Positions 1 through 10,433 of a stretch of 64,000 nucleotides of DNA are shown piece by piece; the stretch's first letter is position 1, and each line of letters begins with the position of its first letter. The stretch lies in assembly GCF_042477335.2 (NCBI RefSeq), contig NC_091251.1:87435501-87499500 (forward strand), in the 5' to 3' direction. This DNA comes from Ovis canadensis (lineage: Eukaryota > Chordata > Mammalia > Artiodactyla > Bovidae). The notes beneath the pieces are model-generated. The model saw nothing but the letters and a program-made list of their open reading frames with translations, was not told the DNA's origin and ran no database searches. Made by a program: the position numbers and the translations under genes.

Positions 1-1430
1 GTCTTACTGATGTAACAGTTTTTCCAGATTATACCATATGTTAGGTTTTTTCTTTCTGTCAAGTTACACTGTAAATTTTGCAAGGTCAGACCTTGTTCTT
101 GCCTTTTCCCATGTCTGCCAGTGTGCCTGGCATATTACAGAGCCTTTAGGCACTTAAAGAAAACTTGTCATTGGGTAGGTTGGTAGAAAATTCAAATAGT
201 TGTCTAGCTTCACATATTTTCCCATATTGGCTTTATTATTATTTTCTTCTTCTTTTCCAGTGAGAGGTTGACATTCTACTAATAATGTCTAGTGAGTAAA
301 AGCAGAATTTGAAAAACCTTGGAGAGAGTGGATTTTAACTATTTTTGATTAATGAGACTCTTATTTGTTTGCAGAGCTCTAGCCTCTATTTCTACTGTGT
401 GAGTGGAATAGACTATAAAATTAAATGTGGTCTTTTAAGAAACAGTCTTTCTGCTACTGTAACTAAGTCCTCCTGCTGAACTCTCTAGCAAGAAATGGTA
501 GCAGTTGCTGGTTCTGAGTCTTTGTACTGTAGTCACTATTTACCTCTGTGACCCTCTCTAGTGACTGTTCAGACCCATGAAACTCAAACTGCCTTGACTG
601 ATCAATTTCCAGGCAGCCAGCAATCTCAATGTCAGGTGTGGAAATACTAACAGATTTAGTGTAGATGCTTGTTTTCCTAAAGAAGATAAAAGGTTTTTGA
701 GTAAAAGATTTGAAAGAAATATGTTTCTATAGTTTATGACCATATTACAAATTCTAGAAAGGAACAGCTATAAAAACAGAACTTTTCCCTAAGGATTTTT
801 GCTTTAAACAAAATACCTTCTGTCGCCAGTCTGGACATTTGTTAAGTCCAGGAAACATAAAACTCCTTAGAAAGATCAAATTCTAGAAAACTAGCTATCT
901 AAATATGAGACATGAGATACTAGTGGATTTAACATAATTGTTTATTTTTTCTGGAGTTATAAAAGCCTTTTGGGTTTGGAAATGTTTTCCCCTTTTTTGT
1001 TGTTTTAAAAATCGTTTCTGTTGCATATTAGCGTTGAATAATTTAGAAAGGAACGGCTCTAAGACCAGAAATTTGTCCTCAGGGGCGCACACTCAAATTG
1101 TTTCATTACTTTAAATGGCAGCACTAAGTAAGCCCAGTATATGTGTTTTCTAAATCCAGGAAATAGCCATGCCTTTCCAAGATGACATTCTTGTATACAT
1201 AGTAATTACAGCATAGAGTATCAGCATGTATTCAATTTATATAAAGAAAATGTTGTGGGATACACAGACTAAACCTAAGACTTCACTTATAGGAAGAAAG
1301 TTGAAGAAATTGATGTACTGTACAGATAGTATATCCATGACAATTTACAGAGGACAGGTTTACCAGAGAAAGTTATGAAGGCTGTTTCTGCTGGTTCCTC
1401 AAGGTAATTGTGCACTTTCTCTTGTTCCAG
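1..1430 (+). other. CHURC1: CHURC1 last intron (3' part)
   Basis: No exon of CHURC1 other than the last one was recognised here, so this stretch is read as the 3' part of its final intron. It is AT-rich, has no convincing open frame, and ends in a pyrimidine-rich tract and AG at 1429-1430. Segments near 743-805 and 1033-1095 resemble one another weakly, which suggests an old unclassified repeat. Confidence 0.7.
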
Positions 1431-1523
1431 GAATATACCATGCTGTGTCTGTTATGTGGTAAAGCCGAAGATACTATCAGCATTCTCCCGGATGACCCCC
1501 GACAAATGACTCTGTTATTCTAA
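1431..1523 (+). CDS. CHURC1: Churchill domain-containing protein 1, last coding exon
   Basis: This exon encodes the last 30 residues of CHURC1, beginning [14 protein letters not shown] and ending DPRQMTLLF, then TAA at 1521-1523. The product is a small zinc-binding protein of about 112 residues. Churchill was described in chick and frog as acting between FGF signalling and Smad-dependent transcription; its role in adult mammals is unclear. The visible CLLC pair is one of the conserved zinc-ligand cysteine pairs. The acceptor AG ends at 1430 and the exon starts in phase 0 (GAA). The last two intron codons would read Phe-Gln, the residues preceding this exon in the human protein as I recall it, so a boundary 6 bp further left cannot be fully excluded. 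The upstream exons lie outside the window. In human, CHURC1 also makes a readthrough transcript with FNTB. Confidence 0.95.
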   Translation, partial: EYTMLCLLCGKAEDTISILPDDPRQMTLLF

Positions 1524-1661
1524 GGATCCTTCTGCAGTTCTGTAATAACACTGTTGTGTTGGTTTACAATGCAGCAAGCCCGATGATTTGCTTAGCTTAT
1601 AATGGAAATTATTTGCATATTATTTTTTGCTGCTTAGACTCACCTGTTCTTTGAAAGAAAA

Positions 1662-1789
1662 AGAGTTCCCTGGCAGTCCAGTTTTTAGGACTTGGCACTT
1701 TCACTGCTGTGGCCAGGGTTCAGTCCCTGGCTGGGAAACTAAGACCCCACAAGCTGTATAGTGCAGGCCCCACTGCCCCCACAAAAAAA
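1662..1789 (+). repeat. CHR-type (tRNA-Glu derived) SINE
   Basis: It starts with the diagnostic GAGTTCCCTGGCAGTCCAG head, which carries a decayed tRNA-Glu box A. A box B-like GGTTCAGTCCCTGG follows, and the element ends in a short A-run at 1782-1789. This SINE family is found in cetartiodactyls. It is several percent or more diverged and lies in the 3' UTR or flank of CHURC1. Confidence 0.75.
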
Positions 1790-1879
1790 GTAATTTAGGA
1801 AATTGCTGAGCTCTTCTACTAAAGTTCCCAGTGCATATCAGTGCAGCCAGAATGAGGCATCTTTGTTAGCTGTTATGTG

Positions 1880-2765
1880 GCTGAAAAATAACTAGGATGG
1901 AAAGCACATCTAGTGCCCACATCTTGGTTCCAACAAAAGGAATCTAGGACTCCTTGGAGAAGTGACTGAGTCTAGGACTGGGGCAGTAAATATACAAGAT
2001 GAGTTTGGAGTATCCTGAGCCACAAAAAAAGGAAGAGCTTGAAGGGAAATCACAATGATTGGGAGTATGTCAAAGGGACAGAAGAACCCCCCAAAGAACC
2101 TCCCAGTGACCAAGGCTGGAACAATCTGAGCAGCAAAATAAAGTAGTATCGGATTATAACCCAAACTATAAAATAAATATTCATGAGTCCCTACGTGAAT
2201 GATTGAATAAATACATATATTGGAGAGAATAGTTAAATCCCCCACATAGGAAAATTTCACATAATGTATGTAGATACTCCTAACTCCTTAACTATGGGTT
2301 TGCATGACTTCCTTCCAAAGAGTAGAGTATGGAAAGGGGGAAAAGTAATTTTAACTTTTATTTCAATGAGAGATCTGACAGATATTAGCCTGGTGATCAA
2401 GTTTAACATCACTGATGATAAGCCATGTTGATAGCACTACCCTTGATATGTGATAAGAATGACATGTTACCTTTGAGGTCTTCCTCCCCAAAACCCAAAA
2501 CTTCAGTCTAATCATGAGAAAAACTTCAGACAAATCCCAGTTGAGAGAGAAATCCCAATTGAGGAAAATACCTGACCAGTACTCCTCAAAACTGTCAAGG
2601 TCATCAAAGAAAGGAAATCTGAGGAGCTCTCACAGCCAAAAAGAGCCTAAAGACACCTGACTATTAAATGTAATCTAGTATCCTGAATGAGATCCTGCAC
2701 CAGAAAAAGGACATTTGGTTAAACTAGGGAAATCTGAATAAAGAACAGACTTTAGTTAATAAAGT
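1880..2765 (+). repeat. L1M-type LINE-1 3' end
   Basis: The stretch from about 2590 to 2765 closely follows the well-known 3' end of old mammalian L1M (L1MC/ME) elements: GTCAAGGTCATCAAAGAAAG, then a CACCAGAAAAAGGACATT block and GAATAAAG. The left edge is uncertain. It is non-coding 3' UTR sequence, so it has no reading frame of interest. Confidence 0.55.
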
Positions 2766-2799
2766 AGAATGGTTCAGTTGCTCCAAAGAGATCTTACCT

Positions 2800-3045
2800 T
2801 GCATAGTTGAAAGAACACTGGCTTGGGTGTCATAAAACCTGGCATTTAGGCCTCTGCCATTTGGTAGCAGTATAACCATTAAAGCGTCATACTAGACTTT
2901 ATTGTCCCCTTTCTATAGAATTGGTGTAGTATAAATTGATATTATACTTCCTTCATGGTATTGTTAGAAGATCTGAAAATTATGTAAATGTAAAATTCTT
3001 TGGAAGGCATATAAAGTACTAGATAGGATGAGATTGTTTTAGTTA
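2800..3045 (+). repeat. MIR SINE
   Basis: It reads in the MIR order: an ACTGGCTTGGGTGTC start, a CCATTTGGTAGCAGTATAACC core, then a degraded TTATTGTCCCCTTTCT segment and a 3' portion at about 2940-3045. It is strongly diverged, as expected for this ancient mammalian family. Confidence 0.5.
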
Positions 3046-3177
3046 GTTCTCATTCTGAAATCAAAACTTAAGGGTCAGGCATTAAAGCAGAATTGTTTCT
3101 TGTCCATATCTCAGACCCTCTGAACGGAGTGAGCCAAGTTGTTTCCAACTTTCAGAGGAAAGCTTTGTTATGTAACA

Positions 3178-3370
3178 GGAATAATGATGATAGCCGAGGT
3201 TTACTGAATACTTACTATGTGCCAAGGCCGTTTTAAGCACTTGTTTCATCCTCATTAACCATTCCATGAGGGTAGGTACTATTGTTACCCCAGTTTTAGA
3301 GCCAGATAAACTAAGGCAAAAAGAAGTTAAGCAGCTGAGTCCAGGTCACGTAGTACAGTGGTGCTCTCAC
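3178..3370 (-). repeat. MIR SINE, antisense
   Basis: On the plus strand it reads as the reverse complement of MIR: GAATACTTACTATGTGCCAA, then TTAAGCAC, GAGGGTAGGTACTATTGTTA and CCCCAGTTTTAGAG. Confidence 0.65.
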
Positions 3371-4409
3371 AGTCATAGTGTTCAGTACACATGAAGTGTG
3401 AGAGTCTGGCAAGGTTAGGAAGAGGTCGAGAATATCAGTGACAGCACTGAGGAATTTAGGCATGTCAGGCTAAGATTTATTATTCAGAAAACGCAGCTGT
3501 TCTTAGGGATCAGTTGTTTTATTCCTGGAAAATGTTTTCCACTTTCTGCAAATCTATATCTGACCTGCTGAGGAAATCATTTGGTGAATTGAATCCAGAA
3601 AGCAGAGAAAATGTTTCATTACTTTAAATAGCAGCACTAAGCCCATTACAGTTTTTGAATTGCCCCTTCTTGGAGTTTGCTATTACTTCCAACTTAAGTC
3701 TTTTGGAGTTCAAGAGTATGAATTTATATGCCCTTCCTGATATCCTCATCTCTATAATTATCTGTTTTGGGACAATATATTACAAAAAATTTAAACGTAA
3801 GGTCCTACTTATATATTTCGTTATTATTAAACCAGCATTGTACTGTGTTTGGCAATCTTCCTTATATATTTTACAGCATTTTTTTGTGGATCTAATAGAA
3901 TAAAGACCTCTTAAACGCAGTTCTACTTCTTCTATATTTCTCTGTTTAAGTAAAGGGGAACCAGGCAAAAGCATTTGTCTTATTTCCTTCTCTGAGATGT
4001 AAGAAGGGGAAGAAAGGACCGTAGTGGGAAGCATGAATTGGTGCTGGCATTTCATTCTTTCTTTCCCTGCTTCATGATGTACAGGTTGGGGTCGACCTAG
4101 TGAGGCTCTTGAAACTCAAAGCTCAGCATGTTTGCTGTAGTTTTAATTTGCTGTATCTTACTCAAATGGTCTTGAGTTCTCCAAATACTAATTAATTGAC
4201 ATGTGATATAGTCTAGACAGAGCCAGATATGGCTTGTTAGCTTGTAAGTCATCACTGAGAAGTACACATTCATTGTTCTTTATTTCAATGTAACAATCCT
4301 TTTCGGTTTCATTCTTCTATTTTGCAAGCAAAGCTAAGTTAAACTTGACTGAATTTGAGGCTGTCAGTTTTAAAATGTATGTTTCTTGACTATAGTACAA
4401 GTCTCCATT

Positions 4410-4590
4410 GTGAGATATGCTGTGGTTGGGCAGAAGGGAAATCAAGAGACCTGGGTTTGAAATTCGCTCTGCCACCTGCTCATTGTGGGACATTGGGCAA
4501 GTTATTCTCTCTGTACCTTGATATCTTCAGGGGAAAAGTAGACACAATCATGCCTCCTTCACAGAGTTTTAAAATCATGATATAATGTTG
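4410..4590 (+). repeat. MIR SINE
   Basis: The MIR body is clear: GACCTGGGTTTGAAATTCGC, CTCTGCCACCTGCTCATTG, then GGGCAAGTTATTCTCTCTGT. The 3' end has decayed. Confidence 0.65.
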
Positions 4591-4674
4591 AGTGAGAGCA
4601 TCATTAGGTCATCCAGTGCTGTGTACAGGCAGCTGTCAGGGGCCTTAATGCAGGAACTCTGAGATAGAAGAAAG

Positions 4675-4870
4675 CACTGTTGTGGCATGGTTAATTGTAG
4701 AAGCTTTGTAGACTGACCTGGGTTAACCTTTCAACCCTGCCCCTCACTAGACCTTTGTCCATGAAGTTTCTTTCTCAATTACCTAGTCTTCAAATAGAGA
4801 TAAATATTCCTCAGGATCAGTATGAGGATTAAATAACCTAGGGTATAGAAAGTACTTAGCGCAGTGTGGG
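4675..4870 (+). repeat. MIR SINE
   Basis: It starts with a decayed GTAGAAGCTTTGTAGACTGA, followed by CCTGGGTTAACC, CAAATAGAGATAAATATTCC and TGAGGATTAAATAACC. It lies in the same orientation as its neighbour 85 bp to the left. Confidence 0.6.
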
Positions 4871-6929
4871 GGTATGGTATATTGGAATTTGGATGATGGT
4901 TGTGATGGTGATTATTTGAAATCACCTGTAAACGTTTGGCTTGGACTTTCTTCATCTTAAACTGAGGAGATTTAGTTACGGGAACACAGTCATGGAAATA
5001 ACCATCAGTTTCAGTGTATGTATCTGGGCCCCTAAAATCACTTATTCTAAACTGTATTTTTTTTAAGAGCCCTGGGGGAATGATTCTCTCTGTCCCTCCT
5101 CTAAAGTAGCATTATCTCAGCACTTCTGGAAAAGCCTGTTTATGACTTCTTGCTTCCTGAGTGCCCGTGGGGAAATTTGATTAAAACATCATGTTGATCT
5201 AGGAAAGTGGGTGATTATATTAAGGTTTGCCATGGCTGTTTATGACCATAAACTGATACTTCTGAGGATGTAAAGGGGACAAACAAGATGAGAAATAAAG
5301 GAAAGGAAATAATTCCTCATTTCTGAAGCAAACAACATTTCCCTGCCCAAATGAGGAGCCCTCTTCTAGCATCATGGCCCATTCTGACTCTCTCTGCAAA
5401 GTCACTTAGAGTGTAATTCACATTCCTTTGGGACTCTCTAAATAATTCTCTCAACTTGAGCCTCCTGGGGAAGACCCAAGACATTGTTCTGGCATATGAG
5501 GTCCCCAGTTACCTATGGCGTAGTGTCTGCGCCCAGGAGAGCTGGCTCTGCTGTTGGACATCACAGCAGGCAGTGGCACTGTGAAGATGATGAACAAATC
5601 ATGCCGGCATTCCACAGGAAGTCCCATTTTACTTCTGCAGGGAAGCAGTTTTTACTCTAGAATCAGTGCTTAATCTTGCCCCCTACGAAAAAAATAGAAC
5701 CCATACCCTAGCTGTTGGCTCTGACAGTAGAAATCTTAAAAGGCTTGAGTTCTCAAGAGTCAAGGGCGACCTTAATTTAGCAGGAGGCCTTCAGAAACAT
5801 GCCAGGGGATTCCCACTGTACCACTCAGGTTACCGTTTTGAAATAAAGCACCGTGGATGACAGCTTTAGTAGAAGGTCAGACAGTGGGGATCCTTAACCT
5901 CTATCCCACACTTACTTTTCAGATGATGTGAGTGCTTGGGAAACAGTTATGGGGAACATCCTAGAAAAAGCATTTTCCCCTCCACGTGGGGTTCTCAAAC
6001 TGATGTGTCCAGCTGGGAGAACTGTCCCTGAGAAGTAAAATATTCCATATAGTGATCGAACAAGGAAAGGCAAAATGAGGTTTCCAGGAAGAGGTTTGTG
6101 GGACAAAGTTGGGGGCGGTGACTCATCTTTTCTGGAGTATGACAGAGCCTGGCCTCGGTGGTGCTTCTGAGAATGCCTGCACTAGGTGAGGAGTCTAGGG
6201 CACCATCCTTCCAAGCCGTTCGGCAGAACTCAGTCCTCACAGAGAGCAGCTATCATGTCAGTGGGTTATAAACAGGCTGACTGAAGGGAGGCTCTCTCCC
6301 TTCCCTACCCTCACAGGAAAGGAAGTGAAACCAACCATTCACGCCTAAACCTGTCCCTTTTGTGAACGTGGGGGCGTGTGAGAACGACAAGGGTGGAACG
6401 CAAACTTTAGAAAGGAGGACGAGTCCATATAACAATGGATCCAAAACAAACATTGCTCCACAAGGTGATCAGGAGATGGGCAAAGAGCTCTTTGTGTTCC
6501 TGGTTACTGTACCCTCCACACCCTTGCTGTCAGTAAGTGGACCAAATTCACCTTCTCAAGATGCAGATAACATTTAGTCAGCCCAGTACCCACAGAGAAA
6601 CTAACGTCTTCCTGACTGGAATCCTCTGACCACCTTCCCAGTGCTTCTGCCACTTCCCCTTTCTTCTCATTATCACTTTCTTTCCCCAGTCCAGAAGAAG
6701 AGTCGTAAAGGAATGAGACAATTCACATTTCCCGAAACTCCACCTGCCACTGTAGACCTTGACCAGAGCTTGCTTTCCAGACAGGAATTGGGACGTCCCC
6801 TTGATCAGAGGCTCCCTCTCCTCAGCTTTCGTGTGCTGCCCACCCTCAGTTCTGCCTGCAGCCCCACCACCCCTCCCCACTTGGTCAGGGAAGAAGACAC
6901 GCAGAGCCTGGCCGTTTCCACACCCACCC

Positions 6930-6935
6930 TTTATT
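6930..6935 (-). terminator. GPX2: GPX2 poly(A) signal (AATAAA)
   Basis: TTTATT on the plus strand is AATAAA on the GPX2 strand. It lies about 300 nt past the stop codon and about 40 nt past the SECIS element, so cleavage is expected near 6905-6918. No other AATAAA occurs between it and the stop codon. Confidence 0.8.
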
Positions 6936-6964
6936 GGACTCAGCCCACAGGCTGGCTCCAGGCC

Positions 6965-7020
6965 TTCACTCTTCTCAGACACTGCCCATACAGATTTAGG
7001 ACGGTGCCATCATTTGTGGA
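6965..7020 (-). promoter_or_regulatory. GPX2: SECIS element of GPX2
   Basis: On the GPX2 strand an ATGA (7010-7013) begins the 5' side of the non-Watson-Crick quartet and a TGA (6975-6977) closes the 3' side. Between them GGCAC can pair with GTGTC and GTCC with GGGC. An unpaired AAA sits 12 nt after ATGA. These are the hallmarks of a eukaryotic SECIS stem-loop, which recruits SECISBP2 and the Sec-tRNA elongation factor so that the in-frame UGA is read as selenocysteine. It starts about 215 nt downstream of the stop codon, inside the 3' UTR. The pairing was done by eye; no folding energy was computed. Confidence 0.9.
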
Positions 7021-7230
7021 GACACAGAGCCCACCCACGCCTTGGAGCCTCAGGCTGAATCACCAACCAGAAGGTTGCAGGGAGGGGAAGGAAACAGGCA
7101 GACCAGAAAGGCAAGGCTCTTCAGTGAAGGGGACTATCTGAAGGGAAAGCCTGGGCCCAGCAGTCTTCTGAGGGCACAGTGGATGCTCAGGAAAGACACT
7201 CAGGGCAGGAGGAAATAGACCTGCTAGTGT

Positions 7231-7581
7231 CTATATGGCAACTTTGAGGAGGCGCTTGATGTCAGGCTCGATGTTAATGGTTTGGAAGGTGCGGCTGTAG
7301 CGGCGGAAGGGCTCCCCTTCCGGCCCAATGAGGAACTTCTCAAAGTTCCAGGACACATCTGAGCGGCGCACCGGGCTCCAAATGATGAACTTGGGATCGG
7401 TCATGAGGGAAAACGGGTCGTCATAAGGGTAGGGGAGCTTATCCTTCAGGTAGGCGAAGACAGGATGCTCATTCTGACCATTCACATCACACTTCTGGAC
7501 AAGGGTGAAGGTGGGCTGGAATCCACCCCCAGGGCGGACATACTTGAGGCTGTTCAAGATCTCTTCATTCTGACAGTTCTC
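7231..7581 (-). CDS. GPX2: GPX2 coding exon 2
   Basis: This exon encodes residues 75-190 (ENCQNEEIL to LLKVAI) and the stop at 7231-7233. The acceptor is a CAG read on the minus strand (CTG at 7582-7584 on plus), preceded by C-rich sequence. A minus-strand frame continues a few codons into the intron, to a chance ATG at 7593, but that extension is not coding. Confidence 0.96.
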   Translation of the reverse strand, partial: ENCQNEEILNSLKYVRPGGGFQPTFTLVQKCDVNGQNEHPVFAYLKDKLPYPYDDPFSLMTDPKFIIWSPVRRSDVSWNFEKFLIGPEGEPFRRYSRTFQTINIEPDIKRLLKVAI

Positions 7582-10304
7582 CTGGGGGAGCAAAGAGACA
7601 AAGAGCTTGGAAAAGGCAAGGGGAAGATGGAGGATCTACAAAGCCTTTCACTCTTCTGTACTCCCCAGGGTCATTCTTTCTAGGTATCTTCCCCCTTCCT
7701 ATTCCGTCTCTTCTTCATTCGTTTTGCCCTACTCTTTTTTTTTTTTTGCCCTACTCTTGAATCAGAGTTTTCCCTCTCAGAGCTATCATCCTGATGCTTT
7801 GCTGTCGTTTCTGAAAGTTCTCAAACATCCTAGTTTGGCTGTTCTTATACTGAAGATTTAGCACTTTTGAGCTGTTGGTTCTCTCTCCAATCCACCCTGA
7901 GCAGTTCTTAGGGTATGTCTGAGTCTTCAAGGAACCCTTCAGCTCAGGGAAGTAGAAAGAAAGGGAAAGGAGGCTCAGATCACACTGCCTAGAACCCTTC
8001 TTCCACTTATGTAGCTGCACGCACACACACACATACACACAGGCTGCACACACTCACATCTGCATGCACACACACTCACATGCGTGCTGCCACCTTCCCT
8101 TTCTTTCTGCCCTGATTGTGCCTCTCTTCTAATTACCTGTGAATGCTGCATATAGCCTTGGCCTCTGCCCTACTCAGCTCCTCAAACTAAAGGTGAAATC
8201 GAGGTCTAGAAGAATGGGATTTATAGCTTCTTCCTTTCATCTTGCCTCATCCTAGATCTGAAGTACAAGTAGGCGGAAACTTTGATGAAGGAAAACCCCA
8301 TCCAAGGAAGACTAGCTTTCTGGTGCCATATAAAGATAAAATAGATTAGCACCAACAATGAATATACTGTATATGAAATTACTTCATGGCCACTAGGCAT
8401 GAATCAAATAGGATAAAGGGCTTAGGCTTCTGGAATAGGCCAGGGGAAGGGGAAGTTAAGGAAAGAAGTGCAAGAGGGCCAAAAGTGTGTATGTGTAATT
8501 ATGGTCCCTTCCTCTTAGACCTTGCCCTCAGCTAGAATGCTTTAGCCCTATTACCTGTCTTCTCTCCCTGCTGCCAGCCCTGTCTTATCCCTGCTTAGGA
8601 TTCTCCTCCCCTGACAACCCTCAAAGCCCCATGGAAACCCTTATTTTCCACCCCCACCCCCAAGTCTAAGAGTCAGATATCTCCCTCTGGGAAAAAGTTC
8701 CTGCCTCTGACCTACTAGAACCAATTAGTACAGTCAGTTCCAGGCCATCATGACATCTTGAGCCCGGAGTTGATGGCTATTAAAGTCTTATCTCCTAATG
8801 CGCATGGCCGGCTGGCTACTCTTATGTTATGAATTCCCTCCAGCAACTGGCTGGCCTGAAGTGATGGCTGGAGGCACCTCTGAAGAGGTTTAGCCTTTTC
8901 TATGTCTCTTGTCCTGGCCAAGCCTAGAAGCGGAATTGAGACAGGGAAGGTACAGTGAGAGCACTCATGGTTTGGGCTCAGCTTTGTCACACCAATGACA
9001 TTTCAGCCTCCCTGCCTGTATCTCTGCCAATCTCTTCCTTGCCTTCAGGCCTCTGTGAATTGAACCAAAGGGATTATACTTGGAGGCTTCACTTAGGGAC
9101 ATTCTGTCTGCTTGTGCTATTAAAATCCTAAGGGAAAATAGAAGAATCCCTAAAAGATAACTTGAGGTGTGTGGGCTAAAGATGTGTAACAACTTGACCC
9201 ATTAATCAGGGACATTGAGGAGCATATGATACCCAGAGGAGACATGCACTTTACAAACCCTTTGCCTTCTCCCAAATTCACTCTCCACTTGGCTGGTTTT
9301 AAACAAACAACAAAACCTTTCAATCTAAATAATAAAGTTCTTGCTTTTTCATATTACTTTGTATTTTCCAAGTTACTTTTGTAGCTCTTACACTATAAAC
9401 CTCACAATAATCCTTAGTTCCCAGCTCTTCTGACCCCATGGACTGTAGCCCACCAGGCTCCTCTATCCATGGGATTTCCCAGGCAAGAATGCTGGAATGA
9501 GTTGCCATTTCCTTTTCCAGGGGGTCTTCCCGACCCAGGGATTGATTCCTTGTCTCCTACACTGCAGGCAGATTCTTTACTGCTGAGCCACCAGGGAAGC
9601 CCTCCTATATGAGACAAGTGGTATTATCCCTAGTTTATGGATGAGGAAACCAAAACAGAAAAATTGAGTGGGCACTGACCCATTAAATAGCAGAACCAAG
9701 TCTAGTGAGAACAATGGTCTCCTGAGTCAGTTCAATCCTAATTTGATTCTTTATCTTCTGTTTCCTCCAGTCATTCATTCAACAAATATTTAATGAGTGT
9801 CTTCTATACCCTAGGCGCCGAGGACACAATGGAGAGAAAACCAGACCTGGTACCAGCCCTCATGGAGTAAGTGTAGTAGGAAGACAAGAAACCATGAAAA
9901 TCCACATCTTTGGTGTGCTATCATAGACAGACTCAAACTGACTTCCCCCTGGTACTCACCTGTACCTACAGACCTAGCTTAACAAAACATACCCCATAAT
10001 TCCAGACACTCCAGCACACAGCCATTCTCCCCGCTCCTTAGTCCCCTAGAGCTTCAGCAGTCCAACTCCAGGGGCCTCTCACCTGATGTCCAAATTGATT
10101 GCAAGGGAAGCCAAGAACCACCAGGCGCCTGGGGAAGCGGCATTGCAGCTCGTTGAGTTGGGTGAAGTCCCGGGTGGTTGTGCCTCAAAGCGAGGCCACA
10201 TTCTCAATCAGCACTGCCCTGCCTCGGAATGTATTGAAATCTACCTTCTCCCCATCCAGGCTGATAGCACTGAGGTCGTAGAAGGACTTGGCAATGTAAG
10301 CCAT
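7231..10304 (-). CDS. GPX2: Glutathione peroxidase 2 (gastrointestinal), whole coding region, two exons
   Basis: The coding region is join(7231..7581, 10083..10304) on the minus strand, 573 nt for 190 residues, the family's usual length. GPX2 is a cytosolic tetrameric selenoenzyme of gut epithelium that reduces hydrogen peroxide and fatty-acid hydroperoxides with glutathione. Visible catalytic residues are Sec40 (TGA), Gln74 (last codon of exon 1), and Trp152-Asn153 in the VSWNFEKFL motif. Also visible are [19 protein letters not shown] and the C-terminal [19 protein letters not shown]. The start ATG is at 10302-10304. Introns follow GT-AG. All three requirements for selenocysteine (in-frame TGA, SECIS, poly(A) signal beyond SECIS) are present, so the gene looks functional. 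It differs from GPX1 in lacking the longer N-terminus and in the one-residue-shorter [10 protein letters not shown] segment. An ARE upstream suggests NRF2 control. Confidence 0.97.
8020..8093. repeat. Impure CA microsatellite
   Basis: Runs of CACACACA are interrupted by GCACGC, CATACA and CTGCATG segments. It lies in the GPX2 intron. Confidence 0.85.
9370..9720 (-). repeat. MIR SINE, antisense, split by a Bov-tA
   Basis: The left piece reads ACCTCACAATAATCC and the right piece GTGGTATTATCCCTAGTTTA then TGGATGAGGAAACC. These are consecutive parts of reverse-complement MIR, with the Bov-tA at about 9416-9603 between them. This orders the two insertions in time. Confidence 0.6.
9416..9603 (-). 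repeat. Bov-tA SINE, antisense
   Basis: Read on the minus strand, the tRNA-Glu head GGCTTCCCTGGTGGCTCAGC starts near 9603, followed by AGTAAAGAATCTGCCTGCAG. The BovB-derived tail with CATGGACTGTAG (plus sense) ends near 9420. It is a typical ruminant SINE, in the same sense as GPX2 transcription. Confidence 0.85.
9768..9890 (-). repeat. L2 LINE 3' end, antisense
   Basis: The plus strand reads CATTCATTCAACAAATATTT, AATGAGTGTCTTC, GCCGAGGACACAATGGAGAG and CCCTCATGGAG. This is the reverse complement of the L2 3' end. Confidence 0.55.
10083..10304 (-). CDS. GPX2: GPX2 coding exon 1
   Basis: This exon encodes residues 1-74 ([20 protein letters not shown] to [10 protein letters not shown]). The donor is CAG|GTGAG on the minus strand. 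No other in-frame ATG precedes it closely, and the N-terminus aligns directly with known GPX2 proteins (human begins MAFIAKSFYD). It contains the selenocysteine codon. Confidence 0.96.
10185..10187 (-). other. GPX2: Selenocysteine codon (TGA), Sec40 of GPX2
   Basis: TCA on plus is an in-frame TGA on the GPX2 strand, in the context NVASL-U-GTTTRDF. It is the active-site selenocysteine, not a nonsense mutation, as the flanking frame and the SECIS downstream show. Confidence 0.97.
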
Positions 10305-10422
10305 GATGGACGTGTGGAGTGAGCGGCAGAGCCTTGTGAGCCCACTTAAGGGTCGACTAAAGGGGTGGGGAGGAAGGAGGAGCCAGGAAGGATCTCACAA
10401 TGGGGCTTTGAACATCCCCAGG

Positions 10423-10433
10423 ATGACTTAGCA
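10423..10433 (+). promoter_or_regulatory. GPX2: Antioxidant response element upstream of GPX2
   Basis: ATGACTTAGCA matches the ARE consensus RTGACNNNGCR at every fixed position. It lies 119 bp upstream of the GPX2 ATG. GPX2 is an established NRF2 target with a functional ARE in its human promoter, so this is a good candidate for the same site. Orthology of the position was not tested. Confidence 0.7.

Larger units (their letters stand above)
1524..6905. other. CHURC1 3' UTR and CHURC1-GPX2 spacer
   Basis: The 3' UTR of CHURC1 starts at 1524, but its poly(A) site could not be fixed. The AATAAA at 2137-2142 lies in an L1 fragment and is a weak candidate; another is near 3899. The rest holds the repeats listed separately. 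From about 4.9 to 6.9 kb no gene or clear repeat was recognised; the open frames there are short, overlap on both strands and match nothing known. Confidence 0.6.
7582..10082 (-). other. GPX2: GPX2 intron 1
   Basis: A 2.5 kb phase-0 intron with GT-AG ends. It holds a CA-rich microsatellite, an antisense MIR split by a Bov-tA SINE, and an L2 fragment; nothing else was recognised. Confidence 0.9.

Noticed and set aside
7231-7593. A stand-alone 120-residue minus-strand gene
   Set aside because: It is GPX2 exon 2 read into the intron; the four N-terminal residues come from intron sequence and the acceptor CAG is clear.
10185-10187. Nonsense codon that would make GPX2 a pseudogene
   Set aside because: It is the selenocysteine position of the active site and a SECIS is present downstream.
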